Assembly: GCF_902497895.1 (NCBI RefSeq)
Contig: NZ_CABVHQ010000054.1
Coordinates: 1 to 40,263 of the forward strand
Direction of reading: 5' to 3'
Origin: Pseudomonas fluorescens
GTDB taxonomy: Bacteria > Pseudomonadota > Gammaproteobacteria > Pseudomonadales > Pseudomonadaceae
Length of the DNA: 40,263 nt
The notes beneath the pieces were generated by a model. That model had not been told where the DNA came from. It saw only the letters and a list, made by a program, of their open reading frames with translations, and searched no databases. Both the position numbers and the translations under genes were made by a program. Positions 1 through 7,766 of this stretch are shown in pieces (the stretch's first letter is position 1; each line of letters opens with the position of its first letter).

Positions 1-153
1 AAACGTGCGGCTGCGATCATGAGTTTGATCCAGTCGGCACGGCTTAACGGCCATGATCCGTATGCCTATCTGAAGGACGTACTCACGCGCCTGCCGACGC
101 AGCGGGCGAGTGAAATTGACGAGTTGCTGCCGCATAGATGGAAGCCCGTTTAA
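1..153 (+). CDS. IS66 family transposase, C-terminal fragment (cut by window edge)
   Basis: Frame 1 is open from the first base to a TAA at 151-153, giving 50 residues. They include YAYLKDVLTRLPT and a terminal IDELLPHRWKP. This is the familiar C-terminal tail of IS66 TnpC transposases, where a helical stretch (YLxDVLxRLP) is followed by a conserved LLPxxW. The DDE catalytic core would lie upstream, outside the window. IS66 elements normally carry tnpA and tnpB before tnpC. Only the tail is visible, so whether the element is intact cannot be judged. Confidence 0.8.
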   Translation, partial: KRAAAIMSLIQSARLNGHDPYAYLKDVLTRLPTQRASEIDELLPHRWKPV

Positions 154-183
154 CCATGCAAGGTGTGTTGGGCGGACGCTTAC
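1..183 (+). mobile_element. Right end of an IS66-family insertion sequence
   Basis: The window opens inside an IS66-type transposase gene that ends at 153. About 30 bases further on, at 168-183, is a candidate terminal inverted repeat. Read outward on the minus strand it begins GTAAGCGTCC, which fits the GTAAGCG-type ends known for IS66 elements. The expected 8-bp target duplication would be 184-191, but its partner lies outside the window. The element belongs to an accessory segment that runs up to dusA. The family assignment is fairly firm from the transposase tail; the exact end is inferred. Confidence 0.7.
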
Positions 184-219
184 CAACAAGCGACCTGAAA
201 TCTACAATACGGTGTCCGC

Positions 220-629
220 TTGACTTTTGATGGCAAAGACCTCCCGGCGCTTAATGCCTTAGGCCTGCAGAATAACTTCGTAGAGAGCGAGAACCGCTGG
301 CATTACAAGGAAGGCTTCTGCGAGTTGTCGGGGATCAAATATAGCGAATTGAGCAATGGGCTCAACCCTGAGAACATGCATACACAAAGGGCGAAGCTCA
401 CCTTTACGAGTTCAGGCGAAGGCTGCATGGCCTTCAACGTGGCGATCACGGACTTCGACCACATTGAATTCTCGACTTATCAGCCAGGGTACAGCCAGAT
501 GGTGTTATCTACGCGAGTCTGGAGCGCGATAGCCGACTGAGCTTCATCCAGCGCACCATCATGCGCATGCGGTTTGACTCGTGGGTACGGGATAACCCTA
601 TCTTCGGGAAGTTGGCGCCAAAAACTTGA
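220..629 (+). pseudogene. Unknown gene broken by an 11-bp insertion, beside the IS66 end
   Basis: An open frame from a TTG at 220 stops at 540 (106 codons). The frame ending at TGA 627-629 continues a protein-like sequence (LERDSRLSFIQRTI, then FDSWVRDNPIFGKLAPKT). At 481-491 eleven bases partly repeat what follows (CAGCCAG occurs at 481 and again at 492). Removing them joins ...EFSTY directly to QPDGVIYASLERD in one frame. I therefore read this as one gene disrupted by a short duplication. No convincing start is visible: an in-frame stop lies at 196-198 and the IS66 end at about 183, so the 5' end may also be lost. I do not recognise the family. Confidence 0.6.
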
Positions 630-644
630 GCTCTACTCAGCACT

Positions 645-677
645 AAAGAAACCCGGTTCAGCCCGGGGTTTCTCTTT
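645..677 (+). terminator. Rho-independent terminator after the broken gene
   Basis: AGAAACCC at 647-654 pairs with GGGTTTCT at 666-673 across a GC-rich loop, with A-rich sequence before and CTTT after. It sits 15 bases downstream of the restored stop at 629. The trailing T-run is short, so strength is uncertain. Confidence 0.6.
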
Positions 678-695
678 GGAAAAAAGTGGAAAAAA

Positions 696-756
696 GGGGA
701 CAGATTTATTTTTTCCAGCCTTCAGGGCCACCTGCTTAGGGAAATAAATTAGCCCC
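696..756. repeat. Imperfect inverted repeat of the GGGGACAGATTTATTT type
   Basis: GGGGACAGATTTATTT (696-711) faces AAATAAATTAGCCCC (742-756), an imperfect inverted pair about 30 bases apart in a gene-free stretch. A related motif, GGCGACAGATCTATTT, occurs at 31378-31393. This looks like the ends of a small mobile or palindromic element, but no transposase is present. The rest of 630-924 holds only the terminator and the region upstream of the next gene. Confidence 0.4.
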
Positions 757-924
757 ATTTTCGCTGCTTTTCGCTGCTAACAAGTGCCAAATCGAGGCAA
801 TTGCGGCAAAAGGCCACCTTCATGGCCAGCCCCTCTCGATGACCGGTCCAACACCTGAAAAAAAGCGACTATGGTTGTAAGTGATCGGTCTAATCCGGAC
901 CAGTAGTACGTTGATGGAGTTCTT

Positions 925-1671
925 ATGAATAGAACCAATCTTGCTGCTGTTGTCACCACCCTACTCGCGGGAACCGCACCAACAATCTCTAACGCTGCCC
1001 TCCCTACAGAGCCGGTTTTTGCATTTGGTTTGCTGGGAAGCTACAGCGCACTCGAATTCACAGGACGCAGAAGCACGGACACCGAGCACATGCCGGAAGG
1101 AGGATTATTTCTCAACTTCGGCAACAAAATGACCGCTCAGACCGGCCTTGTTTATCATGCAGAAATCAGTGGCCAGTATTCTGAAAAACAGAATCAGAAA
1201 GTAAAGGATGGCCAAGCCGACCTGGATCTTGGCTGGAGGATTGCTTTGGATGCGTTCAATTTTGTAGATATTGTGCTGGGCGGAGGATACAAATGGAATC
1301 GCTTTCAGCCGAACTTTAAAAAGTACGACATTGATCTTACCAACCGCACTCCTTTCGCTAAAGCTGCTGCTGGCTACAATCATCAGTTCAGCACTACAAC
1401 CCTGCGTTTTGAAGCGGGAATTCGAAAGGCAATAAATGGTGATGCGAAGCTAAAAATCCGTGGAATCAACAGCGAGAAACTGGATTTAAAAGATAGCACC
1501 AATCCTTTTGTCGAGCTGAGTTTCCTGTTTAATCAGCAAGGAGCGATTCCGGTTATCGCATCCCTATACTACAATCGCTTCAAATATGACCTGGATGGTC
1601 AATTTGTGGTGAGCCCTTTCGACAAACAAACCAGGGATGAGTATGGCGTAAAATTAGGCCTCGCATTTTAA
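925..1671 (+). CDS. Putative outer-membrane beta-barrel protein
   Basis: This 248-residue protein starts with a typical Sec signal peptide (about residues 1-24, ending ...TISNA-A). The rest is made of alternating amphipathic strands rich in Gly and aromatic residues, such as IVLGGGYKWNRF, FAKAAAGYNHQF and IASLYYNRFKYDL. It ends in ...GVKLGLAF; a C-terminal Phe is the usual signal for BAM-dependent assembly. A GGAG lies eight bases before the ATG. Base composition is clearly more AT-rich than the core genes to the right, and it stands alone between an IS end and an integrase remnant, so it is probably acquired. Substrate and role are unknown. Confidence 0.65.
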   Translation: MNRTNLAAVVTTLLAGTAPTISNAALPTEPVFAFGLLGSYSALEFTGRRSTDTEHMPEGGLFLNFGNKMTAQTGLVYHAEISGQYSEKQNQKVKDGQADLDLGWRIALDAFNFVDIVLGGGYKWNRFQPNFKKYDIDLTNRTPFAKAAAGYNHQFSTTTLRFEAGIRKAINGDAKLKIRGINSEKLDLKDSTNPFVELSFLFNQQGAIPVIASLYYNRFKYDLDGQFVVSPFDKQTRDEYGVKLGLAF

Positions 1672-1754
1672 TGCCACGATGAAGCTTTCAATGGCTAACT
1701 CTCTTACTTGACTGAAACAAGGGAAGCTTCGCTACTTAGCCTCGCCTTCGAGGC

Positions 1755-2043
1755 TCAGGAATCTATAGCCCAATTGCCGAACTTCGGCTGCAGCGACCGA
1801 ATCCTTTCGTACTCTTCCAGGTACTGCTCGATCATCACCGTAATCGTCACACCCTTGCGCTTCGCTCGCTCGATGCGACCCAGGCTCGCCCAACTCGGTC
1901 TCACGTTGCTTGATCCAGACCTGGACGACTTGCTTGCGGTCGAAGGTTTGGCTTTCCTGATAAACTGTCGTCCCATCCCGATTGATCCGTATCTGCGCCG
2001 TGCAGGCCGTCGAGTTGCGCTTACGTGATGTGAACGTGCCCAT
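1755..2043 (-). pseudogene. Tyrosine recombinase (phage-type integrase) N-terminal remnant
   Basis: Reading the minus strand from ATG 2043, MGTFTSRKRN is followed by TACTAQIRINRDGTTVYQES and QTFDRKQ. This is the arm-binding N-terminus common in Pseudomonas island integrases. Near 1877 one extra base shifts the frame. The next frame then gives RIERAKRKGVTI and IEQYLEEYERIR, the expected continuation, and ends at 1755. Only about 95 of the usual 330-400 codons remain, and the catalytic R-H-R-Y part is gone. It is divergent from dusA, whose 5' end lies 100 bases away. A family of integrases is known to use dusA as target, so this is probably the relic of the enzyme that brought in the 1-2140 segment. 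Confidence 0.8.
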
Positions 2044-2146
2044 TTCCAGTTGCTGCATTGCTGATTTCGATTGCTGCTGTTGTAGCAACCGACCTCGAAA
2101 GACAAGGAAAAATGGGTAACAACCACTGTATAAAAGATCAGTATCA

Positions 2147-3166
2147 ATGAATTTCGAAAAACCTGAAGTCCCCGTAAACGCTAGCAACTCCCGTACTGAG
2201 CTGTCCCGTCGCTTCAGCGTCGCGCCGATGATGGATTGGACCGACCGCCATTGCCGGTTCTTCCTGCGCCTGCTCTCCAAACACGCCCTGCTCTACACCG
2301 AAATGGTCACCACCGGCGCCCTGCTCAACGGCGACCACGACCGCTTCCTGCGCCACAACGAAGCCGAACACCCGCTCGCCCTGCAACTCGGCGGCAGTGT
2401 CCCGGTTGATCTAGCCGCGTGCGCCCGCATGGCCCAGGAACACGGCTACGACGAGGTGAACCTCAATGTCGGCTGCCCCAGCGACCGTGTGCAGAACAAT
2501 ATGATCGGCGCGTGCCTGATGGCGCACCCTGCGCTGGTGGCGGATTGTGTGAAGGCGATGCGTGATGCGGTGTCGATTCCGGTGACGGTGAAGCATCGGA
2601 TCGGGATCAATGGGCGGGACAGTTACGAGGAGTTGTGTGATTTCGTCGGGACGGTTCGGGATGCCGGGTGTACCAGTTTTACCGTGCATGCGCGGATTGC
2701 GATTCTGGAGGGGTTGTCGCCGAAGGAGAATCGGGATATTCCGCCGCTGCAATATGATGTGGCGGCGCGGTTGAAGGCGGATTTCCCGGAGCTGGAGATT
2801 ATACTCAATGGCGGGATCAAGACGCTGGCGGAGTGTCACGAGCATTTGCAGCGTTTTGACGGGGTGATGCTGGGGCGTGAGGCGTATCACAACCCTTATG
2901 TGATGGCTGAGGTGGATCAGCAGTTGTTCGGCAGTACGGCGCCGGTGATTACGCGGGCCGAGGCATTGGCGCGGTTGCGGCCTTATATTGCCGAGCATCT
3001 GGCGACTGGCGGGGCGATGCACCATATCACCCGGCATGTGCTGGGGCTGGGCACCGGGTTTCCGGGGGCGCGCAAGTTTCGGCAGTTGTTGTCGGTGGAT
3101 ATTCACAAGGCTAAAGAGCCTTTGGTGTTGCTGGATCAGGCGGCGGAGTTGCTTGAAGGGCGCTAG
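2147..3166 (+). CDS. dusA: tRNA-dihydrouridine(20/20a) synthase DusA
   Basis: FMN- and NADPH-dependent reduction of uridine 20/20a in the tRNA D-loop. The 339-residue protein has the Dus TIM-barrel signature: VAPMMDWTDRHCR at about 25-37, then LNVGCPSDRVQ with the catalytic Cys110, VKHRIGI, FTVHAR and LNGGI. The sequence before residue 24 is variable and no strong ribosome site precedes ATG 2147, so the start is the least certain part. The gene abuts an integrase remnant on its 5' side, fitting the known use of dusA as an integration site. Codon choice changes inside the gene: before about 2530 third positions favour C, after it G and T. Confidence 0.95.
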   Translation: MNFEKPEVPVNASNSRTELSRRFSVAPMMDWTDRHCRFFLRLLSKHALLYTEMVTTGALLNGDHDRFLRHNEAEHPLALQLGGSVPVDLAACARMAQEHGYDEVNLNVGCPSDRVQNNMIGACLMAHPALVADCVKAMRDAVSIPVTVKHRIGINGRDSYEELCDFVGTVRDAGCTSFTVHARIAILEGLSPKENRDIPPLQYDVAARLKADFPELEIILNGGIKTLAECHEHLQRFDGVMLGREAYHNPYVMAEVDQQLFGSTAPVITRAEALARLRPYIAEHLATGGAMHHITRHVLGLGTGFPGARKFRQLLSVDIHKAKEPLVLLDQAAELLEGR

Positions 3167-3190
3167 CCGGTGCAAAGACTCGCACGACCC

Positions 3191-3222
3191 GCCATCTGGC
3201 ATTATACTTTCGCCATATGGCG
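3191..3222. promoter_or_regulatory. Probable promoter/operator of the Xre-RES module
   Basis: A TATACT -10-like box (3203-3208) lies between GCCATCTGGC (3191-3200, GCCA/TGGC arms) and the perfect palindrome CGCCATATGGCG (3211-3222). The antitoxin ATG at 3241 follows 18 bases later. This arrangement fits repression by the antitoxin itself, which is usual for type II modules. The operator role is inferred from position and symmetry. Confidence 0.5.
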
Positions 3223-3240
3223 CGAGCGAGGTGACCAGAT

Positions 3241-3711
3241 ATGGCAGTCCACAGCGAAGTACATCGCTATCAATCCCAAGATCCAACGAAGCCCCTGCAG
3301 TTGCTGTTTGGCAGCCGGCCACCGCATGCGCGAAGTGCTTTCGAGGTTCATGAGCTGATTGAAAGAGGGTTTCCTTCGGACGCAGTGATCAGCTTCGTTC
3401 AGTCGGTCGCTCGCTTCAAAGACAAGCAGGTCTTCGGCAAAATCATCGGACTTTCTGATCGCACCGTGCAGCGGCGCATCAAGAATCCTGAGCCGCTCAC
3501 ATCCGAGCAGAGCAGCAGTGCTTGGCGCTTGGCGAAAGTGTTGAGCAAGGCTGAGGGCGTGTTCGGCGATCTCCAGGAAGCGGCGAACTGGATGGTGACA
3601 CCTGCGCTAGGTCTGGAAGGCCGCGCCCCAATCGATTTGCTGACCACCCAGGTGGGCTTTGAGTTGGTCGATGACTTCCTGACTCGTATGGACTATGGGG
3701 TTTATTCTTGA
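3241..3711 (+). CDS. Xre/MbcA/ParS-family antitoxin of a Xre-RES pair
   Basis: This 156-residue protein pairs with the RES toxin that follows and overlaps it by one base (TGATG). The N-terminal and middle part carries a helix-turn-helix of the Xre type (KIIGLSDRTVQRRIKNPE). The C-terminal part (about 85-145, with VLSKAEGVFGD, AANWMVTPALGL and PIDLLTTQVGFELV) is the DUF2384 toxin-binding domain typical of this family. The ATG at 3241 has an AGGTG about ten bases upstream. In characterised pairs the antitoxin both neutralises the toxin and represses the operon; palindromes in the leader support that here. It sits between the core genes dusA and tal, so it is probably an acquired cassette. Confidence 0.88.
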   Translation: MAVHSEVHRYQSQDPTKPLQLLFGSRPPHARSAFEVHELIERGFPSDAVISFVQSVARFKDKQVFGKIIGLSDRTVQRRIKNPEPLTSEQSSSAWRLAKVLSKAEGVFGDLQEAANWMVTPALGLEGRAPIDLLTTQVGFELVDDFLTRMDYGVYS

Positions 3712-4208
3712 TGACCCTGGCGTCTGGAAGTACGGAACTCTGCCTGTGGCGGCTAGACCGTAAAGAGCATGCCACGACATGGTTCAGTGGCATCGGCGCA
3801 GAATTGGGCGGTGGTCGCTGGAACTCGAAGGGAATCAAAGCGGTATACAGCTCTGCCGACCCCTCTACGGCAATCCTCGAGGTGGCGGTCCATAAAGGCT
3901 TCCGCGCCCTCGACACTGTCCCCCATGTTCTGACTGGCGCGCGCATCCTTGATCTGTCCCGGGTGCATCGTATTTCTCCAGACGATGTCCCTAACCCGAA
4001 CTGGCTGGTACCGGGCACGCCCAGCCTTGGCCAACAGCAATTCGGTGATGAGTTACTGGCAGAGCACCCCTTTATCCTGATTCCATCGGCGGTCTCCCGA
4101 CATAGCTGGAATATTGTGATGAATCCGGATTTGGCCGAAGGCTTGTATGAGGTCGTGCGGCAAGAAGGATTCGCGCTCGACACACGCTTGAATCCTCCAA
4201 CCCACTGA
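3711..4208 (+). CDS. RES-domain toxin (NAD+-consuming)
   Basis: RES toxins characterised in other bacteria degrade or phosphorolyse NAD+ and halt growth. This one is 165 residues from ATG 3711; a TTG one codon earlier is possible, but the ATG overlaps the antitoxin stop. The defining residues are visible: the Arg in CLWRLDR, the Glu in STAILEVAVH, and the Ser in IPSAVSRHSWNIV. GGGRWNSKG and the Tyr-Ser-Ser motif are also conserved in the family. Length is normal and the frame is intact, so the toxin is probably functional. Tight coupling to the upstream antitoxin supports the pairing. Confidence 0.88.
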   Translation: MTLASGSTELCLWRLDRKEHATTWFSGIGAELGGGRWNSKGIKAVYSSADPSTAILEVAVHKGFRALDTVPHVLTGARILDLSRVHRISPDDVPNPNWLVPGTPSLGQQQFGDELLAEHPFILIPSAVSRHSWNIVMNPDLAEGLYEVVRQEGFALDTRLNPPTH

Positions 4209-4263
4209 GCTGATCAAGATCTCGGGTGCGGGATCCGGCCCTTGACTTAACGGAGCATCCGCT

Positions 4264-4512
4264 ATGGCAACCGCCACACTGACCTCGAAAGGACAAATCA
4301 CCATTCCGGCGCAGGTTAGGGCCTCCCTTGGCCTGGACACAGGGGATCGCATCGAGTTTGTAGCCATGGGCGATGGCAAATTCGCCATCGTGGCAGTGAC
4401 TCATTCGGTCCGGGATCTCAAAGGACTCATTCGCAAGCCCTCCAAGGCTGTAAGTATCGAGGACATGAACCAGGCCATCGCAGCACAACGATCTGGAGAC
4501 CAAGGCCGCTAA
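4264..4512 (+). CDS. AbrB/MazE/VapB-type antitoxin without an adjacent toxin
   Basis: This 82-residue protein has a SpoVT-AbrB swapped-hairpin DNA-binding domain at its N-terminus (TLTSKGQITIPAQVR, LGLDTGDRIEFV, DGKFAIV). A short C-terminal arm (VRDLKGLIRKPSKAVSIEDM) resembles the toxin-binding tail of VapB proteins. GGAG lies eight bases before the ATG. A VapC (PIN-domain) toxin normally starts at or before the antitoxin stop. Here the 178 bases to tal encode nothing of that kind. It may be a relic of a lost pair, or it may act on a toxin elsewhere or as a simple regulator. Confidence 0.8.
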   Translation: MATATLTSKGQITIPAQVRASLGLDTGDRIEFVAMGDGKFAIVAVTHSVRDLKGLIRKPSKAVSIEDMNQAIAAQRSGDQGR

Positions 4513-4690
4513 CCGTCACTTTATTTGAACCTGTGCCGCATTTCGGCATCGTATTTATCGATACCGCGCCCCGCCTTTCAAACGCCTGTTTTCAGGTAGT
4601 TGCCGCTGGGGCCGTCGAGATGCATTCGCGCCCTTGAGTGGCTGTCAGCGCTCGGGTAATGTCAACAGACCCACAGGACAGAGCACGCTT

Positions 4691-5617
4691 ATGACTTCCA
4701 AGCTGGATCAACTCAAGCAGTTCACCACCGTTGTTGCCGATACTGGCGATTTTGAAGCTATCGCTCGGGTCAAACCGGTGGATGCCACCACCAATCCTTC
4801 GCTGCTGCTCAAGGCCGCGGCCATTCCAGGTTATGCCGAGTTGCTGAACGCCTGTGTCAGCGACTGCAAGGGCGATATCGGTCTGGCCAGCGATCGTTTT
4901 GGTGTGGCGGTTGGGCAAGAGATTCTGAAGGTGATTCCCGGGCGTATTTCCACTGAAGTGGATGCGCGGCTGTCGTTCGACACTGACGCGGTATTGAAGC
5001 GCGCGCACCGTCTGATCGAGCTGTATGACAAGGCCGGGATTGGCCATGAACGCGTACTGATCAAGGTCGCTTCCACCTGGGAAGGTATCCGCGCCGCCGA
5101 GAAACTCGAGCGCGAAGGTATTCAGACCAACCTGACCCTGTTGTTCTCCTTCGCCCAGGCGGTTGCCTGTGCCGAGGCCGGGGTGTTCCTGATTTCGCCG
5201 TTCGTGGGCCGGATCTACGACTGGTACAAGAAGAGCAGCGGCAACGACTACACCGGTTCCGATGATCCGGGCGTGCAGTCGGTCACTCGCATCTACAACT
5301 ACTACAAGGCCAATGACTTCAAGACCGTGGTCATGGGAGCCAGTTTCCGCAACCTGAACCAGATCGAGCAGCTGGCCGGCTGTGATCGCCTGACTATCAG
5401 CCCGGATCTGCTGGAGAAACTCGCCGCAGACACTGGCAAGCTTGAGCGCAAGCTGGCTCCAGGCCACGCCGGCGAACCCCGCCAGAGCCTGACCGAGAGT
5501 CAGTTCCGCTGGGCCTCCAACGAGGACGCCATGGCCACCGAGAAGCTCGCCGAAGGTATTCGTCAGTTCTCCCGCGACCAGGAAAAACTCGAAGCGCTGC
5601 TGTCCGCCAAGCTCTGA
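4691..5617 (+). CDS. tal: Transaldolase
   Basis: Transaldolase of the non-oxidative pentose phosphate pathway transfers a dihydroxyacetone unit between sedoheptulose-7-phosphate and glyceraldehyde-3-phosphate. The 308-residue length matches Pseudomonas and TalB-type enzymes. Key motifs are TTVVADTGD (Asp17), DATTNPSLLLKAA, PGRISTEVDARLS, VLIKVASTWEGI with the Schiff-base lysine (Lys125 by my count), and NLTLLFSFAQ. The frame stays open upstream to 4634, but homology begins at ATG 4691. A terminator follows directly, and the next genes are convergent, so it is probably a single-gene unit. Confidence 0.96.
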   Translation: MTSKLDQLKQFTTVVADTGDFEAIARVKPVDATTNPSLLLKAAAIPGYAELLNACVSDCKGDIGLASDRFGVAVGQEILKVIPGRISTEVDARLSFDTDAVLKRAHRLIELYDKAGIGHERVLIKVASTWEGIRAAEKLEREGIQTNLTLLFSFAQAVACAEAGVFLISPFVGRIYDWYKKSSGNDYTGSDDPGVQSVTRIYNYYKANDFKTVVMGASFRNLNQIEQLAGCDRLTISPDLLEKLAADTGKLERKLAPGHAGEPRQSLTESQFRWASNEDAMATEKLAEGIRQFSRDQEKLEALLSAKL

Positions 5618-5635
5618 CCCACGCCTGGCCCACGC

Positions 5636-5670
5636 AAAAAGGGCGGACCCTCGCGGGTTCGCCCTTTTTT
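5636..5670. terminator. Bidirectional terminator between tal and rssC
   Basis: GGGCGGACCC (5641-5650) pairs with GGGTTCGCCC (5655-5664, one mismatch), flanked by an A-run on the left and a T-run on the right. It can stop both tal (plus strand) and rssC (minus strand), which converge here. Confidence 0.88.
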
Positions 5671-5697
5671 ATGTTTATGCGCAAAAGCCAGCTGCGA

Positions 5698-6180
5698 TCA
5701 TTGACGCTCGAGGGCGTTCACCAGGTCGTGGAAGGCTTCGCGGTTGGAGTCGTTGAGACCCATGAGGATCTTGTGTGCTTCGAGCACTTTGATCCGCACT
5801 ACTTCTTCCGACTGGTCCTGGGATGGCAGGTCGGTCAGGCATTCCGGGCAAGGGATCGGGCGATCGACGATGTTGAACACCTGATCGAAGCCCATCGACT
5901 GCAAGAGCCGGGTGATGTCTTCGTGGGTGGTGACAACCGTCGGCAACAGGCCGACCTTCTGCCGCGAAAGGATCGACAGTTTGGCCAGCAGACCCAGGGT
6001 CGTGCTGTCTATGCTGCGGGTTTCGGTCAGATCGATCACGATCGCTGTAAAATTCAGCGAGGTGAAGATCTTCTCGATAGTCGCATCCAACGCCGAACAC
6101 AGGGTCAGGCGTACTTCACCGACGAATTTAAGGACGAAGGTGCCGTCCTGCTCGGCGAACTGGATTCTTCCAGTACTCAT
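5698..6180 (-). CDS. rssC: STAS-domain anti-sigma factor antagonist (RssC-like)
   Basis: A 160-residue protein whose first 100 residues form a STAS domain: VLKFVGEVRLTLCSAL, then TAIVIDLTETRSIDSTTLGLL with the regulatory Ser59 in the IDST motif. The C-terminal 60 residues carry a Cys pair (PIPCPEC) and a charged helix. Such proteins switch between a phosphorylated inactive and a dephosphorylated active form. The likely phosphatase is the adjacent rssB product. The two genes overlap by one base (TAATG), which suggests translational coupling. The name follows the tal-rssC-rssB order I recall from P. aeruginosa (PA2796-PA2798). The similar HsbA is the main alternative, but its hptB/flgM neighbours are absent. 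Confidence 0.85.
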   Translation of the reverse strand: MSTGRIQFAEQDGTFVLKFVGEVRLTLCSALDATIEKIFTSLNFTAIVIDLTETRSIDSTTLGLLAKLSILSRQKVGLLPTVVTTHEDITRLLQSMGFDQVFNIVDRPIPCPECLTDLPSQDQSEEVVRIKVLEAHKILMGLNDSNREAFHDLVNALERQ

Positions 6181-7361
6181 TAAAGATTCCTGCTCAACAC
6201 CAACAGGGCGATATCATCCGGCATCTCCCCTAGCGTGGCCAATCCAAATATCTGCCGCAGACCATCCAGGCTGCCGCCCGCCGATCTTACCCGTTCAGGT
6301 AAGGCGGCCTCTTTCTCTTTGAGTGTCTGCTCGGGCAAAAGATCCAGAATGCCATCGGACATCAGCGTCAAACTGAATACCGGCGGCAATTCCATCACCT
6401 GATCCTCGTAGGTGGCTTCGTTGAACAAGCCCACCGGCAGACCACGCCCTTCCAGATAACGGACACTGGTTGGGGTGTATAACACAGGCAAAGGCAGGTG
6501 ACCGCCAATGCTGTAGGTCAACAAACCTGTCTCCTCGTCGATGACTCCACCGACCATCGTGACGTGTTTGCCCAGCTTACAGCTGATCAGGCCCCGGTTG
6601 ATATGGCCGAGGACTTCCGAAGGCTTGAATTCCGGCAAGGTGCCGTTGCGCTTGGACTCGAACAACAACCGCGTGGTCATGAATTTCAACAGCACGGTGA
6701 CGAATGCCGATGACGCGCCATGGCCGGAAACGTCTGCCAGATAGAAAGCTACCCGACGCTCGTCGACCCGAAAATAGTCGACAAAATCACCGGAGAGGTA
6801 CAAAGACGGGATGATCTGGTGGGCGAACTGGAACTCGTTGATCGTCCAGGGGCTGACCGGCAGCATGTTCATCTGCACCTGGCGCCCGGCGTTCTGGTCT
6901 TCCTGCAACAGGTTCAGGCTGGCTTCGAGCTCGCGGTTGGCGGTTTCCAGCTTCACGCGGTAGCGCTGGTTCTCCAGCAGCAGACGCGCGCGATCCAGGG
7001 CCCGGCGCACAGAGTGCTCGAGCACGGCGAGGTCTTCGAGGGGTTTGATCAGGTAGTCCGCCGCGCCGAGACGCAGGGCCTCGACAGCGTCGTTCATGAC
7101 GCCCGCGCCAGAAACAACGATCATCGGCGTTTGTGGAGACAGGTCGGTCACCTGACGAATCAGTTCGAGTCCGCCCATCTGTGGCATGCGCAGATCGCAG
7201 ATCACCAGATCGGGCTTTGCTTGCTCGAATACCTTGAGACCCTGCTGGCCATTGCTGGCCTGAAGGACGCTGAATCCGCTGTCTTCCAAATAGGCTGCAA
7301 GGCTCGCGCGCACTACTTCGTCGTCGTCGATTATCAGCAGTGTGGCACTGGTTTTCTGCAT
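6180..7361 (-). CDS. rssB: Response regulator with PP2C-type phosphatase output (RssB-like)
   Basis: Residues 1-120 are a CheY-like receiver: acidic pocket LLIIDDDE, phosphoacceptor Asp56 in VICDLRMPQ, and conserved Lys in YLIKPLED. A coiled helix (about 125-165) follows. The C-terminal PP2C/SpoIIE phosphatase has SGDFVDYF, LADVSGHGASSAF, SDGILDLL and MPDDIALLVL, retaining metal-binding aspartates that E. coli RssB has lost. It probably dephosphorylates the neighbouring STAS protein in response to phosphorylation, feeding RpoS-related control. I start it at ATG 7361 (MQKTSATLLI, 393 residues), where receiver homology begins; a GTG at 7421 would add 20 residues. Neither has a strong ribosome site. 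Confidence 0.87.
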   Translation of the reverse strand: MQKTSATLLIIDDDEVVRASLAAYLEDSGFSVLQASNGQQGLKVFEQAKPDLVICDLRMPQMGGLELIRQVTDLSPQTPMIVVSGAGVMNDAVEALRLGAADYLIKPLEDLAVLEHSVRRALDRARLLLENQRYRVKLETANRELEASLNLLQEDQNAGRQVQMNMLPVSPWTINEFQFAHQIIPSLYLSGDFVDYFRVDERRVAFYLADVSGHGASSAFVTVLLKFMTTRLLFESKRNGTLPEFKPSEVLGHINRGLISCKLGKHVTMVGGVIDEETGLLTYSIGGHLPLPVLYTPTSVRYLEGRGLPVGLFNEATYEDQVMELPPVFSLTLMSDGILDLLPEQTLKEKEAALPERVRSAGGSLDGLRQIFGLATLGEMPDDIALLVLSRNL

Positions 7362-7766
7362 GTGGGCAAACGGCGCCAGAATAAGGTTGGCGTAGGTGAG
7401 CGAGGCCTGGGCCGGACTCACGCTACTGGATTCGCTTTCTAGCCTCTCCGAGTCGCAATTTTCGGAGCTTATTGCCCGATTGGCGCGTTATCAGAGGTGC
7501 CCTTCTAAGGCGCAGACGGTACTCCCATCCGCGGGGCGTTTCAAGCTCATGCCGATGGTCGCCTGAGGTCTTTACCTCGCAAATGACCGGGAGTTATAAG
7601 AACAGGCAAAACCGTAACAGAATCGAAGGATAGAGACCATGGGCGTGAGGACAGTGAAAAGCGGCCCTCGCAAGGCTGGAAGCCAATACCTCGGTGGTCT
7701 GGGTCATAGATGCTCAGAAACTTGGGCTTACAATCCTGACAATGAGTTGATCATGGACAAAAACAC
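7362..7766. other. Gene-poor intergenic region upstream of rssB
   Basis: About 400 bases between rssB and the mlaA terminator. Short open frames here show no recognisable protein and no good ribosome site. It must hold the rssB promoter, reading leftward, but I could not identify convincing -35 and -10 boxes. A small RNA cannot be excluded. Confidence 0.5.

Noticed and set aside
1708..2028. Plus-strand open frame of 106 codons before dusA
   Set aside because: It lies antisense to the integrase remnant, whose minus-strand translation is clearly protein-like.
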